The notes below the pieces were generated by a model. It did no database searches. It was not told the DNA's origin and worked only from the letters and a program-made list of their open reading frames with translations. Shown piece after piece: positions 12,501 through 23,690 of a DNA stretch of 64,000 nucleotides (position 1 is its first letter; every line of letters begins with the position of its first letter). The position numbers and the translations under genes are program-made. The DNA is from Diphasiastrum complanatum. Lineage: Eukaryota; Streptophyta; Lycopodiopsida; Lycopodiales; Lycopodiaceae. The stretch covers positions 67,823,084 to 67,887,083 of the forward strand of contig CM055099.1 of assembly GCA_029204225.1 (NCBI GenBank), given 5' to 3'.

Positions 12501-13476
12501 TGTTCGATCTTACAGTAACTAACTTTGAAATCATTAGTACTACAGTGATTACGTAGCCAAACATTAAGCATCGAAACATCAGACAAATAATTTGTCGTGA
12601 ACCATTAGACAAGTAATTAGTCCTGAATCACTAGACAAATAATTAGTCGCGAATCACTAGACAAATAATTAGTCATGAATGACTAGAAATAATTAGTCGC
12701 GAAGATCATATAGCCAGACAAAATATATTGACACAAATCTGAACGCAGAACTAAACAGAGCTGTAATCAGATTAAGTATAACGAAATATACAAGTCAATA
12801 ATGCAGGTGAGCACAAAACAATAGCAAATGTAACCATGTGCTTCCAAATCCTAATCACAATCTATAAATGTTATAAACCTATTACTGACAATCTATCTGA
12901 CAAAAAGAATCAATGCGTGAAGGCATCTACAATGTTTGTCTCTGAATTACGAATCATGTTTTGTTCTGACTTTTGTTATGTGAATATTGAGATGGTATCC
13001 ACTGTATACATAAATTTTACAAGTGTGCAGATGAAGAAGGTACAAAAGTGGTTCTGCTGTCTGTCGGAGATCGTGGGTGGCTGTTGTTGTTGTCAAATCT
13101 GATTGCACAGTGCATAGAACGAGCATGAGGAGGTCACAACGTCGGGCTTCATTAAAATTCACGCTGGTGAAAATGCAAAAATTGCGACACTCCGTCCAAC
13201 GTCTTAGAAAATGATTTGCAAGGTACCTTCGCCTTTCTATAAGGGCACCTTCGGCTACTGTAGGGCACTTTCGGCATTTGTAGGACAGTGTCGTATTTTT
13301 TGCCTGTCATAAATTGCATGTAAAAATATAGTGTCATATTTTTTGCCTATTCAAATTTACTTGTATTTATGCATACTGTAGCGACAAACAGTTATGCAGA
13401 CTGTGCGACAACATGAATAAAAATGCAACAACATGAATGGAGGCATATTAGGAGAGTAGAGGAGATAAATCCAACA
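12501..13476 (-). repeat. 3' LTR of copia alpha-2, with internal 26-bp tandem repeats
   Basis: Minus strand: TGTTGGATTTATC directly after the purine tract AAGGAGGGG at 13477-13485, ending near TGTTCGATC (12501). It aligns in patches with the alpha-1 LTR, for example ATACAAGTCAATAATGC and the following GAGCACAA. Inside, at about 12575-12705, five imperfect 26-bp units of the type ACAAATAATTAGTCGCGAAT lie in tandem. Near 13210-13300 CTTCGGCAC-type motifs recur. The lower boundary is approximate. Confidence 0.65.
12575..12705. repeat. Five imperfect 26-bp tandem repeats in the alpha LTR
   Basis: Units share AATAATTAGTCGCGAATCA with small substitutions and one truncated unit. A diverged version occurs at 1557-1660 in the alpha-1 LTR, so the array belongs to the family's LTR and not to this locus. 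Confidence 0.85.
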
Positions 13477-13479
13477 CCC

Positions 13480-16400
13480 CTCCTTAATCTGGATCCGTGA
13501 ATGCCTTGATCTTCAGACTAAGCAATGCACAAAACTTGTTATGTGCATTAAAACTCAATGCCTTTGTAAATATATCTTCAACCATGTCATGCGTTCTACA
13601 TTACGTTAAGCTTACCTCCTTGTTGAGAACCTTGTCCCTAATATAGTGATATCGGATTTCAATGTGCTTACTCCTAGAGTGAAATCTAGGGTTGGCCGAT
13701 AATGCAATAGCCCTATGATTATCACAGAATATGATTGTAGGGCTGTAATAAGACAAACTAATGTTTGATAATAAATTTCTCAACCAAAATGATTCTTTGA
13801 TAGATTGAGAAGCAGCAATGTATTCTACTTTGTAGATGAAAGAATAATAGAGGTTTGTTTACGACTGTTCCATGAGATAGGACCGCCGTGGAAGAAGAAT
13901 GTAAATCCAGATGTGGACTTACGATTGTCTACATCTCCTCCCCAGCTTGCATTAGAGTATCCACTGAGCTGATGGAGATTGTCATTGTTGACTTCTCCAT
14001 AGCAGATGCACTGGTCCATGGTAGGTCGAATATACCTCATGACTCTTATGAGAGCCTTCCAATGGGTAATGCCAGGATTAGTCATATATTGACTGAGTGA
14101 GCTTGCTGCAAAAGAGATGTCAGGTCTTGTACAAACCATTGCATACATGAGAGATCCAAGTATCGATCGATAAGGATATTCTCTCATCTGCTCCTCTTCG
14201 TACTTGGTCTGAGGACATTGGTCCTTTGACAAACGTAGGCCTGGATCCATCGGTGAGTGAGCTAACTTACAGTTCATCAGATTATATTTGTCAAGAACAT
14301 TGTGAAGATACCTTTGTTGAGTAATATAAATCAGTCATCTCACTCTGTCTCTATGGATTTGAATGCCTAGACAGAAGTGAGCTTCACCCATATCAGTCAT
14401 GTTAAACTCAAAAAGCAGCATCTGTCTAACATCCTTAACCAAATTGGTATTGTTGCTGAAAAGCAACGTATCATCCACGTATAAGGTGATGATAATGAAG
14501 AATTGCTACACCGACTTGGAATAGATGTTGCAATCAGCAGTGCTTGGTTGGAAACCTTGTTCGACGAAAAATGTGTTGATTCTTTGAAACCAAGCTTTGG
14601 CAGACTATTTCAAGCCGTAAAGTGCCTTATGGAGGTTACAGACATGATTTTTCATACCTTCCAAAATATATCCTTCGGTCTGGATCATGTAGATGTCTTC
14701 TTCTATAACTCCATTTAGATAAGCTATTTGCACATCAAGTTGATGCACTTCAAGGTCGGCTGTTGCAACATATGATAGGAGGGCTTAGATTGATGAATGC
14801 TTGACTACTGAACTGAAAGTCTCACTATAGTCAACATTGGATATCTGATTGAATCCTCGTGCTACCAGTCTTGCCTTCCTTTGATCAATCACTCCATTGG
14901 CATTGTACTTGATCTTAAAGATCCATTTGCAATCAATGATATTGCAGCCAGTAGGAACTTCGACTAATGAACATGTCTGGTTCTTGATTAGAGAAAATAC
15001 TCTCTGTCCATGGCTTCTCTCCAGAGATCAGAGTCTGGTTGGCTAAGTGTCTCTTCGACCGTTGTCGGTTCTTGTATCAAGAGACATGCAGATTTTGGAG
15101 TATATCTTGTGGGCTGTGTGTGCACTCAGCTTGATCTTTTGAGAGGAATTGACTAATGAACCACTCTTGGGACTTGTTGCTGGGTAGCAGCAACATCTTC
15201 ATCTGACTCGCTGTCAAGTAGTGGATCGACGATGGACATGCTTGAGCCTGAAGTTCAGATTGTCGTGTCAATGGCAGGCAATAAAGGTTCTTTTGGAACA
15301 ATATCTTTGCCTTTGATGTCGATGAACTGATCCTCGATAAAGACTGTATCTCGGTTGAACAAGATTTGTTGGGTATCGGGATCACACAACTTGTATGTGT
15401 TATCAGATGAAGTATAGCCAATTAGGATGGTCTTGAGACCTTGGAAGTTGAATTTCTTCCTCATCTCTTTCGGGATCTGCGTGTAGGCGATGCATCTGAA
15501 CACTCGTAGGTTCTTCACAAAAGTCTTAGTGCCTATCCACACCTCATGGGGTGTTCTGCTTGAGAGGGCCTTGGTTGAACATATGTTCTGGACATAAGCT
15601 ACAGTGGAGACAACTTTGGCCCAAAAGCTCTTGGGCAGTGATGCATGTGCCAACATACATTTAGCTGATTCAACCAGAGTATGGTTCTTCCTCTTGGCCA
15701 AGCCATTTGATTGAGGACTATAAGGAGTGATGAAGTGCTGCTCAATGCCTTGGCTCTGGCAATACTCCTTTAATTTAGTAGAGATGTACTCTCCACTATT
15801 GTCAAACCTCAGGGCCTTGATCGTCCTTCCAGTCTCTTTTTCTGCACGCTCCTTGAAGATTCTGAAGCAATGGAAAGATTTTGATTTCTTCTTGTTAAAA
15901 TACACCATAGTCCTTCTGGAGAATTAATCAATAAAAGTTATGAAATACTTTGCATCCTTCAGAGAAGGATTCTTCATCGGGCCACAAATGTCTGTATATA
16001 CAACATCTAACAATCCTCTAGCAGTATGTTGATGGCTTGATCTAAATGGTTTCCTAGTCTATTTACCAACTAAACAGTCTTGAAAGACAGGTAACTCGAC
16101 TTTATTTTCAAGATAATCTAGATCAAGAACAATAGAATGTTTAGACATTTGTTGTACAGAAGCATGATTCAAGTGACCAAATCTATAATGCCAAAGTAAA
16201 TTTTTATTTGCTTGAATAGAAGTACTGACCGCCTGACTAGAGACAGAAAAGCAATGACTTAATCTATACAAGTATCCATGCCTCTTTCCGAGTGCTAGGA
16301 TCTTGCCTGTCCTATCAACTACTTTTCATTGCTCACATTTGAATTCTACTTTATGTCCTAGATCTGTGATTCTGCTTATAGAGAGCAGATTTGTAGATAG

Positions 16401-17190
16401 ATTGGGTACATATAGGACTTTGGAAAGTAGCTTAGATTGATCATTTGCAAAGCTCAATCTTACGGTACCTTCACCTTTAATAGCTTGTCTGCTATTATCG
16501 CCAAGGTGAACGTATTTTTTGGTACTATAGGGTGTATAGGACTCGAAACAGCCAATGAGGCCAGTCATATGCTAAGTGGCACCAAAATCCAAGAACCAAG
16601 AACTATCGTTGGATGCTCCTTGATTGCTTGTCATGAAAGCATCATGATCTGCTTCTTGAATGGGCTGTGGAGCTTCTGTAGCTGCATTGGCCACTTGATT
16701 TGACTGTCCCTTGTTGTTGTTCTTTGCTTGTAGTATCCGATAGTCTTGAATCTCGTGGTTGTTTCTCTTGAAGTATCTGCTGAACAGAATGCGGATTTGA
16801 TTGTTCTTTGTGTTGTGTTGGTTTCTGGTCTTGCTTTGATTGGTTCGGGCCTTTCTTCTTTCTCTTAGTCATGCCTTTGTTGGTGTATAAGGCATGAGAA
16901 TCAGCTGAGGAACTAGAGGCTTCATTCCACCGTGTGTCTTCCTACAACAACATTGCAATGACTCTAAAGAGTCAGCTCTAGATGTGTCATGATGATCATC
17001 ACCCAGCTGTCATATGAGCTTGGCAAGCTTGTAAATAATTGCATTACCGCATCTTGATCATCTATGATAGATTCGACAGCAGCCATTTGCTTTAGCAGGT
17101 TCTTGAACTGGTTGATGTGATTCTATAGGGAATCACCATTTGCCATCTTGAGGGAGTAAAATTTCTTCCTGAGATATAGCTTGGAAGCTA
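13480..17190 (-). pseudogene. Copia alpha-2 Gag-Pol remnant, 5'-truncated
   Basis: Minus-strand order from 17190: the end of Gag (LRKKFYSLKM, then LFTSLPSSYDSW), a basic nucleocapsid linker (16870-16640), protease end (LLSISRITDLGHKVEF, 16400), pre-integrase (WHYRFGHLNHASVQQM, 16200), integrase (15908-15255; FNSGEYIS, PYSPQSNGLAKRK), linker, reverse transcriptase (15060-13825, broken by several stops), and RNase H ending at about 13490 (HIEIRYHYIRDKV). It is the same family as alpha-1. The 5' LTR and first half of Gag are absent: Gag homology starts abruptly next to the P1 coding sequence at about 17190, which it interrupts. Confidence 0.9.
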
Positions 17191-18172
17191 GCTTGAATAA
17201 TTGTAGCGGTATGTAGATCATGACCAGCAAATATGGTCTTTAAAGCAATGGATGGATTAGTTTCCGAGGACTGTGAGACATATCTGCTCTGGATTCTCAA
17301 AAATTCCTCCTCACTGGGCAAATTTGCTTGGTATGCCCTACTTTCAGACATGATTGACTATAGGGCTTCAGTCCTGTCCAGCCACTCATCTCCGTCTTTG
17401 TAATTAATAGAAGCACATGGATCATCACCCTCGAGATCTATGAAGTCCAAGAATTCTTAGACGAAATTAGATAGAATTGATAAAATTTCATCCTCCCTCA
17501 GATCAAGAACATCTCCAACATCATTCAAAGAGAGGTATGCGACACTATTCATGTAATACACCGGCAAATTGAGAATAGTTTTAGTTTTGTCATATGGATT
17601 CACGTCATATAAGGAAGAAATGGACAATGCACGAGACTGGGCTGGGTCGTACATTGTTGCCAATCTTGCCTCCTTGTCAGCATCCAAGACGTCATCAACA
17701 ATAGCTGATTCTGATATCATAGCATCAGTTGATGATGAGACACCCTCAATGTTTTGCCTCAAAGTTCCTGCCTCTTCAAAAACAAGAGTAGAAAGATAAA
17801 ACACAAACCCCATGCCCTCCTACAAAAAGTGACATGATCGATTGTGCTGGTCACAATGGACCACACGTTTAAAATCACTCACTATTTTCGTGAATCGTTG
17901 GTTGTGAGCTTGCTTTGAATGTGGTTGGGCAAGTACCAAGTCATGGAAATGGATGAATAATAGATTATCCATTATCAACATAGACTAATTTAGACTATCA
18001 TAATATTGTTTATACAAGGTCGGGAAATATGATTTATGTTCAAATCCAAACTCTCGATATCAAAAGACATATTGAAGTACATCTTGTAGTGACCTATGTA
18101 ATTACCAATCCCGGATTCAATGAGGAAGGCGTGCAAGATAGAATTAAAAGTACTAAAAGATGAGGCGGCCAT
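17190..18172 (-). pseudogene. P1 gene of the H3-carrying DNA element, copy A (paralogue of 54103-55620)
   Basis: I do not recognise this protein family. It is a clear paralogue of the gene at 54103-55620. Both begin MA(A/S)SS followed by a short LxxFLxE-G segment. Both share a later block here reading LNLPVYYMNSVAYLSLNDV then LDLREDEILSILS, against LFNLSVYYINDDVYFTTADL and FDYREDEVLCLLS in the other copy. Both continue with a D-F-x-D-x-E-x-D-D segment and (L/R)PS(E/D)EEF followed by a Q-S pair. The middle part, with the CxxC of the other copy, is deleted here, stops are present, and copia alpha-2 cuts the gene at about 17190. The CACGTG-rich spacer lies immediately upstream of the start at 18172. 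Confidence 0.75.
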
Positions 18173-18439
18173 GTCTTCAGAACTTCAAAAGTATAAACAG
18201 TAGCCTTGAGTATCGCTATGATGTGAGATGGATGGAAGTTACAAGAAAATCAGGCAGTCCTCACATGATGGCGATATTGGTGACTGACCGGATATCGTAG
18301 CGAGCTCATATAGACTCTGACCTAGATTCTTGCATGGTAGCGATACTACAAAGAATAGGAAGTGTGGATACAAACAAGAGCTACGGGGAGTGAAAATCAA
18401 AAACTAAGCGAAAGTTATAAACTAATCGAACAACATTTA

Positions 18440-18697
18440 TATAGCTAGAACCAATAAAATCCAAGCCGTACATGCGTCGATCCAACAACAGATCGGATCT
18501 CTCACACATACTGTAACCGTCGACACGTGTGAGACCACACATGCAACAATACATGTCAATTTGCCATCCGGCCATGTGTCCACACGTGCAAGCTTATATG
18601 TGCGAGAATACATGTCACTGTACCATTTGACCACGTGTCCACATGTGCGGTTCCAGACGTACAGTTTCACACATGTGGATCCAGACATGCAGATCGC
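18440..18697. promoter_or_regulatory. CACGTG/ACATGT-rich spacer upstream of P1 copy A
   Basis: At least eight copies of the core CA(C/T)GTG in ACACGTGT, CCACGTGT, CACATGTGG and similar contexts lie within about 170 bases (18525-18695). The same dense motif set lies upstream of the other P1 gene (55860-56120), where it separates P1 from the H3-like gene. Motif density in homologous positions suggests binding sites, either for a bZIP/bHLH-type host factor (G-box core) or for the element's own proteins; the role is inferred. Homology to the chromovirus starts just after 18697. Confidence 0.6.
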
Positions 18698-19312
18698 TCA
18701 TCTGGTTTGTACCGTTTGAGTAATGAGATATGAAACACATTGTGTATATCCAAGCTGGATGGCAGCGCCAATCGGTAAGCCACTGGGTTGATCTTCTTGG
18801 TGACATAATATGGCCCCGCATAAGGTCGAACGAACTTATGAGAGAAACCTTTTGGTAATGGAATGTTCTTTGTGTTCAGCCACATTTGATCACCTTCCTC
18901 AAATTCCAGTTCTCATCGATGTGGGTTTACGTCAGCTGCCATACTTCTTTGGGACTGCTCTAAAAATGACTTCACCTCTGTCAGCTTTGTGTGCCACTCA
19001 TTGATGAATTCCTCCACAGTGGGTACTGGAGTTTCTTGCATGCCTGTAAGAAAAGAGCTTGGAACAATCGGTAGCCGACCATTGCTTATCTCAAAGGGTG
19101 CCCTTCTAGTAGATCTGTTCACTTGGTTGTTATGTGCAAACTCGAGAATATCCAAGTAGTTGACCCAATCGGATTGGTCCCAAGCGACATAATTTCATAA
19201 ATATTATTCAATCTGTCGATTGACTCATTATGTTTGCCCATCTGTCTGAGGGGGATATGTAGTGCTGAAATTCAGTCCAGTTCCCACGAGGTGAAATAGA
19301 CAAGTCCAGAGC
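18698..19312 (-). pseudogene. Chromovirus piece 2: second half of integrase and Pol C-terminus
   Basis: Minus strand from 19312: KKLWTCLFHLVGTGLNFST then YPPQTDGQT (Ty3/gypsy integrase, usually LNFSTAYHPQTDGQTERVN, here with stops). Next come DILEFAHNNQVNRSTRRAPF and the GPY region (FVRPYAGPYYVTKKINPVAY, RLALPSSLDIHNVFHISLLK). It starts in the middle of the integrase at a T5 run (19313-19317). The matching first half ends at an A5 run at 34307-34311 on the other strand. It stops at KPD (about 18700), and the continuation (ISTMQHEL, chromodomain) is at 21177 downward. Confidence 0.88.
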
Positions 19313-19317
19313 TTTTT

Positions 19318-19722
19318 CCAGATAGATCAGCAAGATCAGGTCGAAGTAGCACCAGAGACCATCGGAGTCGCTCATGCTATTTTGTCTCCAAAGCAGTTTG
19401 ACACCACGATGCCCAAAGGGTTTGAGGAGGAAGATATCTTTGAAGAAGAAGAATCGGCATGACATCAACGCCAAACAAACACAGTTCCTACAAGTGTGGT
19501 TTTTGCTGCTGCTACACCAACAACAACCCACTTGGATTCTGGTGACGGATTGGGTTTAGTCTCAAACCTTGCACGAGTGATCCAGACCATGTTAGTTGAA
19601 AAGAAAGACAATGACAAGTGCATATCAGAATTGGGATCAAAGAATACCCTGCTAAGCCAGAAAGTGATTCAATTGAACCAGGAGCTAAAGATTGCCAAGC
19701 AACATGAGGCAAAATCTGAAGC
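19318..19722 (+). pseudogene. Coiled-coil segment of an unrecognised gene (3' part of gene X), cut by chromovirus LTR
   Basis: Reading frame with QIDQQDQVEVAPETIGVAHA, an acidic stretch (GFEEEDIFEEEE), then a heptad-rich coiled coil (MLVEKKDNDKCISELGSK, LLSQKVIQLNQELKIAKQ), ending KSEAAL at the chromovirus target site. One stop is visible. I do not know the family. If the inversion argued in the findings is undone, this segment joins in frame the C-terminus of the gene at 34312-35213. A second coiled-coil gene of similar style is at 28700-29914. Confidence 0.6.
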
Positions 19723-19727
19723 CGCCC
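19723..19727. repeat. Target-site duplication of the chromovirus (CGCCC, minus GGGCG)
   Basis: The five bases directly outside the LTR end at 19728. The identical GGGCG directly precedes the other LTR at 30106. Confidence 0.85.
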
Positions 19728-20651
19728 TGTTGCACTGGCACCTCAAAGGGGTGCTGGGACTTGAGCGGTTTCTCCAACACGTGCTTAATTCTAACATTCA
19801 TCCATCATGCACTTACGTAAAATCCAACTCAGAAACGTAACAAGCTTAACCATTCAGACTTAAAAAAAATGGAATCCCAACCAACCCGAAAGCCAACTCA
19901 GAATCCGTCCCCAAAAGGTAACCAAAGGCAAAGACAAGCCACACATGAAACCCAAGGCATAGTGGTTGCCAAACTGACCAATTGGCATAGCGGCAAGCCA
20001 CACGTCGGTGACGTGGATCCTTAGGCACCGGTGACGCAAAAAGGTTGTAGTAAGGGTCCTTCCACTTGGACCATTCCCGGAGGTGAAACCGAAATGGTAA
20101 TCATCCCCAAGGATCAACTTTATTAGATCTGGAAGAGTTACATTCATACATAGACTGACCGGTCTTGGGGCCACCAACACGTGCTGGGCATTGTGCCTGG
20201 CTTGTGCTGGTAGAGGGAGCTGAGACCTGGTGACTGGATTCCTGGCGTTGGTTGAGCTGCCCAAGTTTCTGTCTACCGGACTCCCCCTATAGTTCTGGTG
20301 TGATTCGGCGCACCCCCTCTATCCTGAAACATAGTGCTTTCTGGTAAAGCATGCTTTTTAGGACTTAGTTTTTATTTTGCTGATTAAGCCTGGCAAGCCT
20401 GGCAAAATCAGTCTGGCTCCCGGACCTGGGTCCCGGGAGCTGTTCTGGCGGCAGAATCAACTTGCTTCCTGACTAGGCCATGACTCGAGCTCCAGAGCTA
20501 GCTCATGACTTGTGACTACTTGACTGGCTCACCACAGATTAGAGGCTCAGTCCTTGACATTTTAACTTGCTCTGGGACCTTAGGGAGCATCACCCCTTTG
20601 AGTCTTACAGGGCACGCTGGGTGCACCTGAGTCAGTTTTACAACATCCTCC
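19728..20651 (-). repeat. 3' LTR of the chromovirus (924 bp)
   Basis: Near-identical inverted copy of 30106-31024, with ends TGTTGTAAAACTG... and ...CAGTGCAACA. It is preceded on the minus strand by the polypurine tract AACGAGGGGAGGA (20652-20664), so it is the 3' LTR. It carries a target duplication GGGCG at its outer end. Confidence 0.93.
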
Positions 20652-21179
20652 CCTCGTTTGAAAAAGCTGATGTCCTCATCAGGGCCAAACTAGACCTAGG
20701 ACGCATGGCACGGGCTTAATTCACCGACCTTAACAGCTTTGAATTAAAAATACATTGGCAGTAGCACAGAAAAAGTGTAGATAAAGTTCACTTATGTAAA
20801 ACTTGTGTAAAGCTGCAAGTGATTTATTGACAAACTTAAGAAAGATACCTGGAAGTTCCTTGAACTTCAGAATGGCCATGAATGTTTATGTAGGAGGCAT
20901 GCCACCAGTTAGTGCTTTGTGTGCCAATTTGGGAAAACGGCTATTGTGTTGGTTCTTCTGCAGATAATCTGCAAGTACTTCAGGGGCTCCCTCCTTAAGT
21001 TTGTCTTCGTACTCCCAAGAAGCCTCAATGAGTGGAGCTCGTAGCCACTTCACTAGATATTCATGTTGAATGCCAGTTTGCTTTCTATGTGTCAATATTT
21101 GTTCTGGTACAAGCTGCCTCTTTGTATCATCAAGTGTCGTTGGTGGGTGATGGAGTTCGTGTTGCATGGTAGAGATATC
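20652..21179 (-). pseudogene. Chromovirus piece 3: chromodomain and Pol C-terminal end
   Basis: Minus strand: ISTMQHELHHPPTTLDDTKR, then a chromodomain with VPEQILTHRKQ, QHEYLVKWLRAPLIEASWEY and a final ADYLQ (20900-21120). The chromodomain of chromovirus integrases directs insertion to particular chromatin; the key hydrophobic/aromatic positions Y-L-V-K-W and W-E are present. A polypurine tract and the 3' LTR follow. The upstream edge is at the GAT shared with piece 2 (KPD), near 21177; the following bases belong to the H3-like gene on the other strand. Confidence 0.88.
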
Positions 21180-21189
21180 CGGCCTCAAT

Positions 21190-22179
21190 GCTCGGACGAA
21201 GCAAACCACTAGGCTTACTAACTTTGTTGAACTAGCCCATCCACAGACCTGAACCCGTACGTCCGCAAAGACGCGAAAGACCTCGCCGTCCATGGTTGAG
21301 GGACATCAAGGCATTACAAAGGAGCACCAAGCTTCTGATCTTGAAAGTAGCCTAGAGGCACTCCATACTACATACGAGGACTTCTAGACAAAAATGTTTG
21401 AGGATTCGATCTTGTGCTTGATACATGCCAAGAGGGTGACACTGATGCCCAAGGACATGCTTCTTGTCATGAGGCTTCGAAACACCTATGACAACATTTT
21501 TAAGTCAGGCTTCACACAGAGGCAAGTTCTTCTTGAAAGGGGGCCCGTCCCACCCCAAAAAAAGAGAAAGCAAGCACAACCCAAGCATTCACAACCCAAG
21601 CCTAGGTCTCCTAGCTCTTCACTCTCGCCTCCTCCCTTTAGAAAAGATGTGGCCAGTACGTCGGCAATTCCATGGATTGAGAGTCCTCCTTCAACTCTTG
21701 ATCTTGAAATCCAAAGTCCTCTTTCTCTACATGTGGATGATTTAAATATATTGGTGGACATGATTGTTTCTAAAGTTGATGCAACTGATAAAGAGTTGCA
21801 CATCAGACTCCCCAATGATCCAAAAGACACATTCTTTGATTCTGAAAGGTACATTGATTTTGATATTTATATAGCCAAAAAAATAGATGATCTTGAAGGA
21901 GAGTTTATATTTTGTATAGATGATATTAATGTCGCAATGCATATCAAAGACCTGCATTGTAGGGAGCTAAAGGAGAAGACCTCCCATATCTCAGACACAA
22001 TAGTTGAATCCGGGTGTATATACTATGTACATAAATACACATATACAGTCACGAAGGAGATTTTTGTTGTATCTCCATTTTTTGGGCATCTATTGAATAA
22101 AGAGAGGAAAGCCAGAAGGCTCTTCAGGCACACAAGCAAGGAGGCATCAATGTTCATCATCCCATACTTTGCAAAATAA
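21190..22179 (+). pseudogene. Histone H3-like fusion gene, copy A (element-borne)
   Basis: One frame runs from 21190 to the stop at 22179 with only two in-frame stops (21250 and 21385). It starts ARTKQTTR, identical to the H3 tail through T6. The ATG at 21188 is one base out of frame, as if ATGGCT lost one G. The alphaN region is not recognisable. The core follows: SLEALHTTYEDF (alpha2), MFEDSILCLIHAKRV and TLMPKDMLLVMRLR, against canonical FEDTNLCAIHAKRV and TIMPKDIQLARRIR. After the H3 end come a Lys/Pro/Gln linker (PPQKKRKQAQPKHSQPKPR) and about 150 residues of unknown domain ending FFGHLLNKERKARRLFRH. H3 pairs with H4 in nucleosomes; what this fusion does is unknown. Chromovirus sequence abuts at 21177. 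Confidence 0.88.
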
Positions 22180-22274
22180 GATAATTTCTTTTTGTAATAT
22201 TTGTTTTTTGTAAGATTTGTTTTTTGGAAACTCTTATAGATTCTAGTAATTCATTGCTTGTCATTTGCTGGCAG

Positions 22275-22429
22275 CAAACATATCTACTGAAAGCTGCAGA
22301 CCTATGTGCATGACAAGAATTCCTTGAATGCCACCCATTCCATTGTTAACTCCATGTACAAGAGGATGGTGGAGCTATTGGCCAGATGGGCTGATTGTAA
22401 ATACTAACATAGAGATTGTTGATGCAAAG
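22275..22429 (+). other. Possible downstream exon of H3-like copy A
   Basis: A segment with a polypyrimidine-poor acceptor (GGCAG) and a donor-like AAG/GTAAAA edge. It contains a frame reading THSIVNSMYKRMVELLARWA. Spacing from the H3-like stop (22179) and the coding look suggest another exon or a neighbouring gene of the same element. A second candidate block (FSCRWFSIRNVKFHMLIS) follows at about 22528-22607. Evidence is weak. Confidence 0.3.
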
Positions 22430-22929
22430 GTAAAAAGGATCTTTTCACATTTTTTATTTACATGATGACATGGAGTTTAGAATCATATTGAATTATAATT
22501 TAACAATTTTTCGCTGTGATCTCTCAGTCTTCACAACAAGACGATGCTTTCAGCTGCAGATGGTTTTCCATCAGGAATGTTAAATTCCATATGCTAATAT
22601 CAGTGAGGTAAATTTCTCAACTTCTAGTATCTTGATGATATTATGTTAACTTTGTGTATTTATATTTTTTTAGACATTGGCTAATACATACATACACTCG
22701 ATGACAAATTTGTAATAAATGTTGGCGGTCTTTCGTAAATCATATATGTTATTCTAACTATGGTTAGATCAAAATAGACCTACTTTAAGCACAAGTGTTA
22801 GGTTCCGGGCACTCAAGAAACTCACGGACAACAATTACAGTCCAATCACAAATCAGGACCCTGCTTGGCGGGAGTTTTGAATTGTATAAAAATATGACCG
22901 AAAAGTTCCAAAAAAAAATTGACTGGCAA

Positions 22930-23690
22930 ATAACGTTACGGTCTTTCACAGGTGTAAATATATAACTGGGCCAAGTGTACGTCAAATAGTTGAAAAGTCA
23001 AAAACAACATTTTGGTGCCCGAATCTCCTCTAAATAGAATATCTACAATCAATTCTGTTTGCAACGCTTCAAGTTCAGTCATCTTGAAAGGCTCTTTGCG
23101 ATGGTACAATTGAGTATTAACATATGTTCGTGGATTATGTAAATTCAATGGTGGCACATGTGAAGAATGAATTTCTGCTACGACTTTGGCATTTTTTAAT
23201 GTCTCATCTTCTTGCAAATTTTTGATTCGTTGTCTCATGTTGCGGTATTTCTTCTTCTCAAAGTCAAGATTCGGATACACCCCTGATTTGGTAGGTAAAT
23301 AAGTACTTGGCACAAATTCAGCAGGTGTTGGATCAACAACAACTCCTTTTTGCTTTTGAGCTCGTGTAATAACCATCAAAGGTGCACTTGGTTTAGTAGA
23401 TTGGACTGCTGGCCTTTGCTTAATTGTAATCATATTCGATGGAGCAGTTACCGGCGGTGGTTTGAGTCTTCCTGGATAGTCCTTATAACAATGTCCGTAC
23501 CCTCATTCCCAACAGAATGGGATAATTTTTTTTTATTTGGACATTCAGCAATTTTGTGATTTTTAGGCAATGGATGACATGACATGCAAGAGTTTAAATT
23601 GACATGCATGGTCAATGGATATGGTTTCTTATGACATGCAAATGGTACTAGACAACCATTCATCACATGCAAAGGTCTTGGTCATGGTTT
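22930..23690 (-). pseudogene. Gypsy (Tat/Athila-like) Gag C-terminal fragment with zinc knuckle
   Basis: Minus strand from about 23690: a zinc-knuckle-like segment CMSCHPLPKNHKIAECP, then after a frameshift a GYGHC motif. A linker contains PLMVITRAQKQKGVVVDPTP (the VxTRAQ motif is common between Gag and protease of plant Tat/Athila elements), and a charged region (KKKYRNMRQRIKNLQEDETL) ends near 22936. A second copy of the knuckle block (CFACGKNHRVAECP ... YGHCYKKC) is at 49085-49275. The rest of the element is not contiguous; a Tat-type integrase is at 36.2-36.9 kb. Confidence 0.6.

Noticed and set aside
12575-12705. CRISPR-like array
   Set aside because: Units are contiguous with no unique spacers, and the context is a plant LTR.
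20886-21179. Chromodomain read as a host HP1-like gene
   Set aside because: It lies next to a polypurine tract and LTR and follows gypsy Pol C-terminal sequence, so it belongs to the chromovirus.
21190-22179. H3 copy A as an ordinary host histone or CENH3 pseudogene
   Set aside because: It continues in frame into a long C-terminal extension, and two further copies share the extension or the same P1 neighbour. A host pseudogene would not repeat that context.
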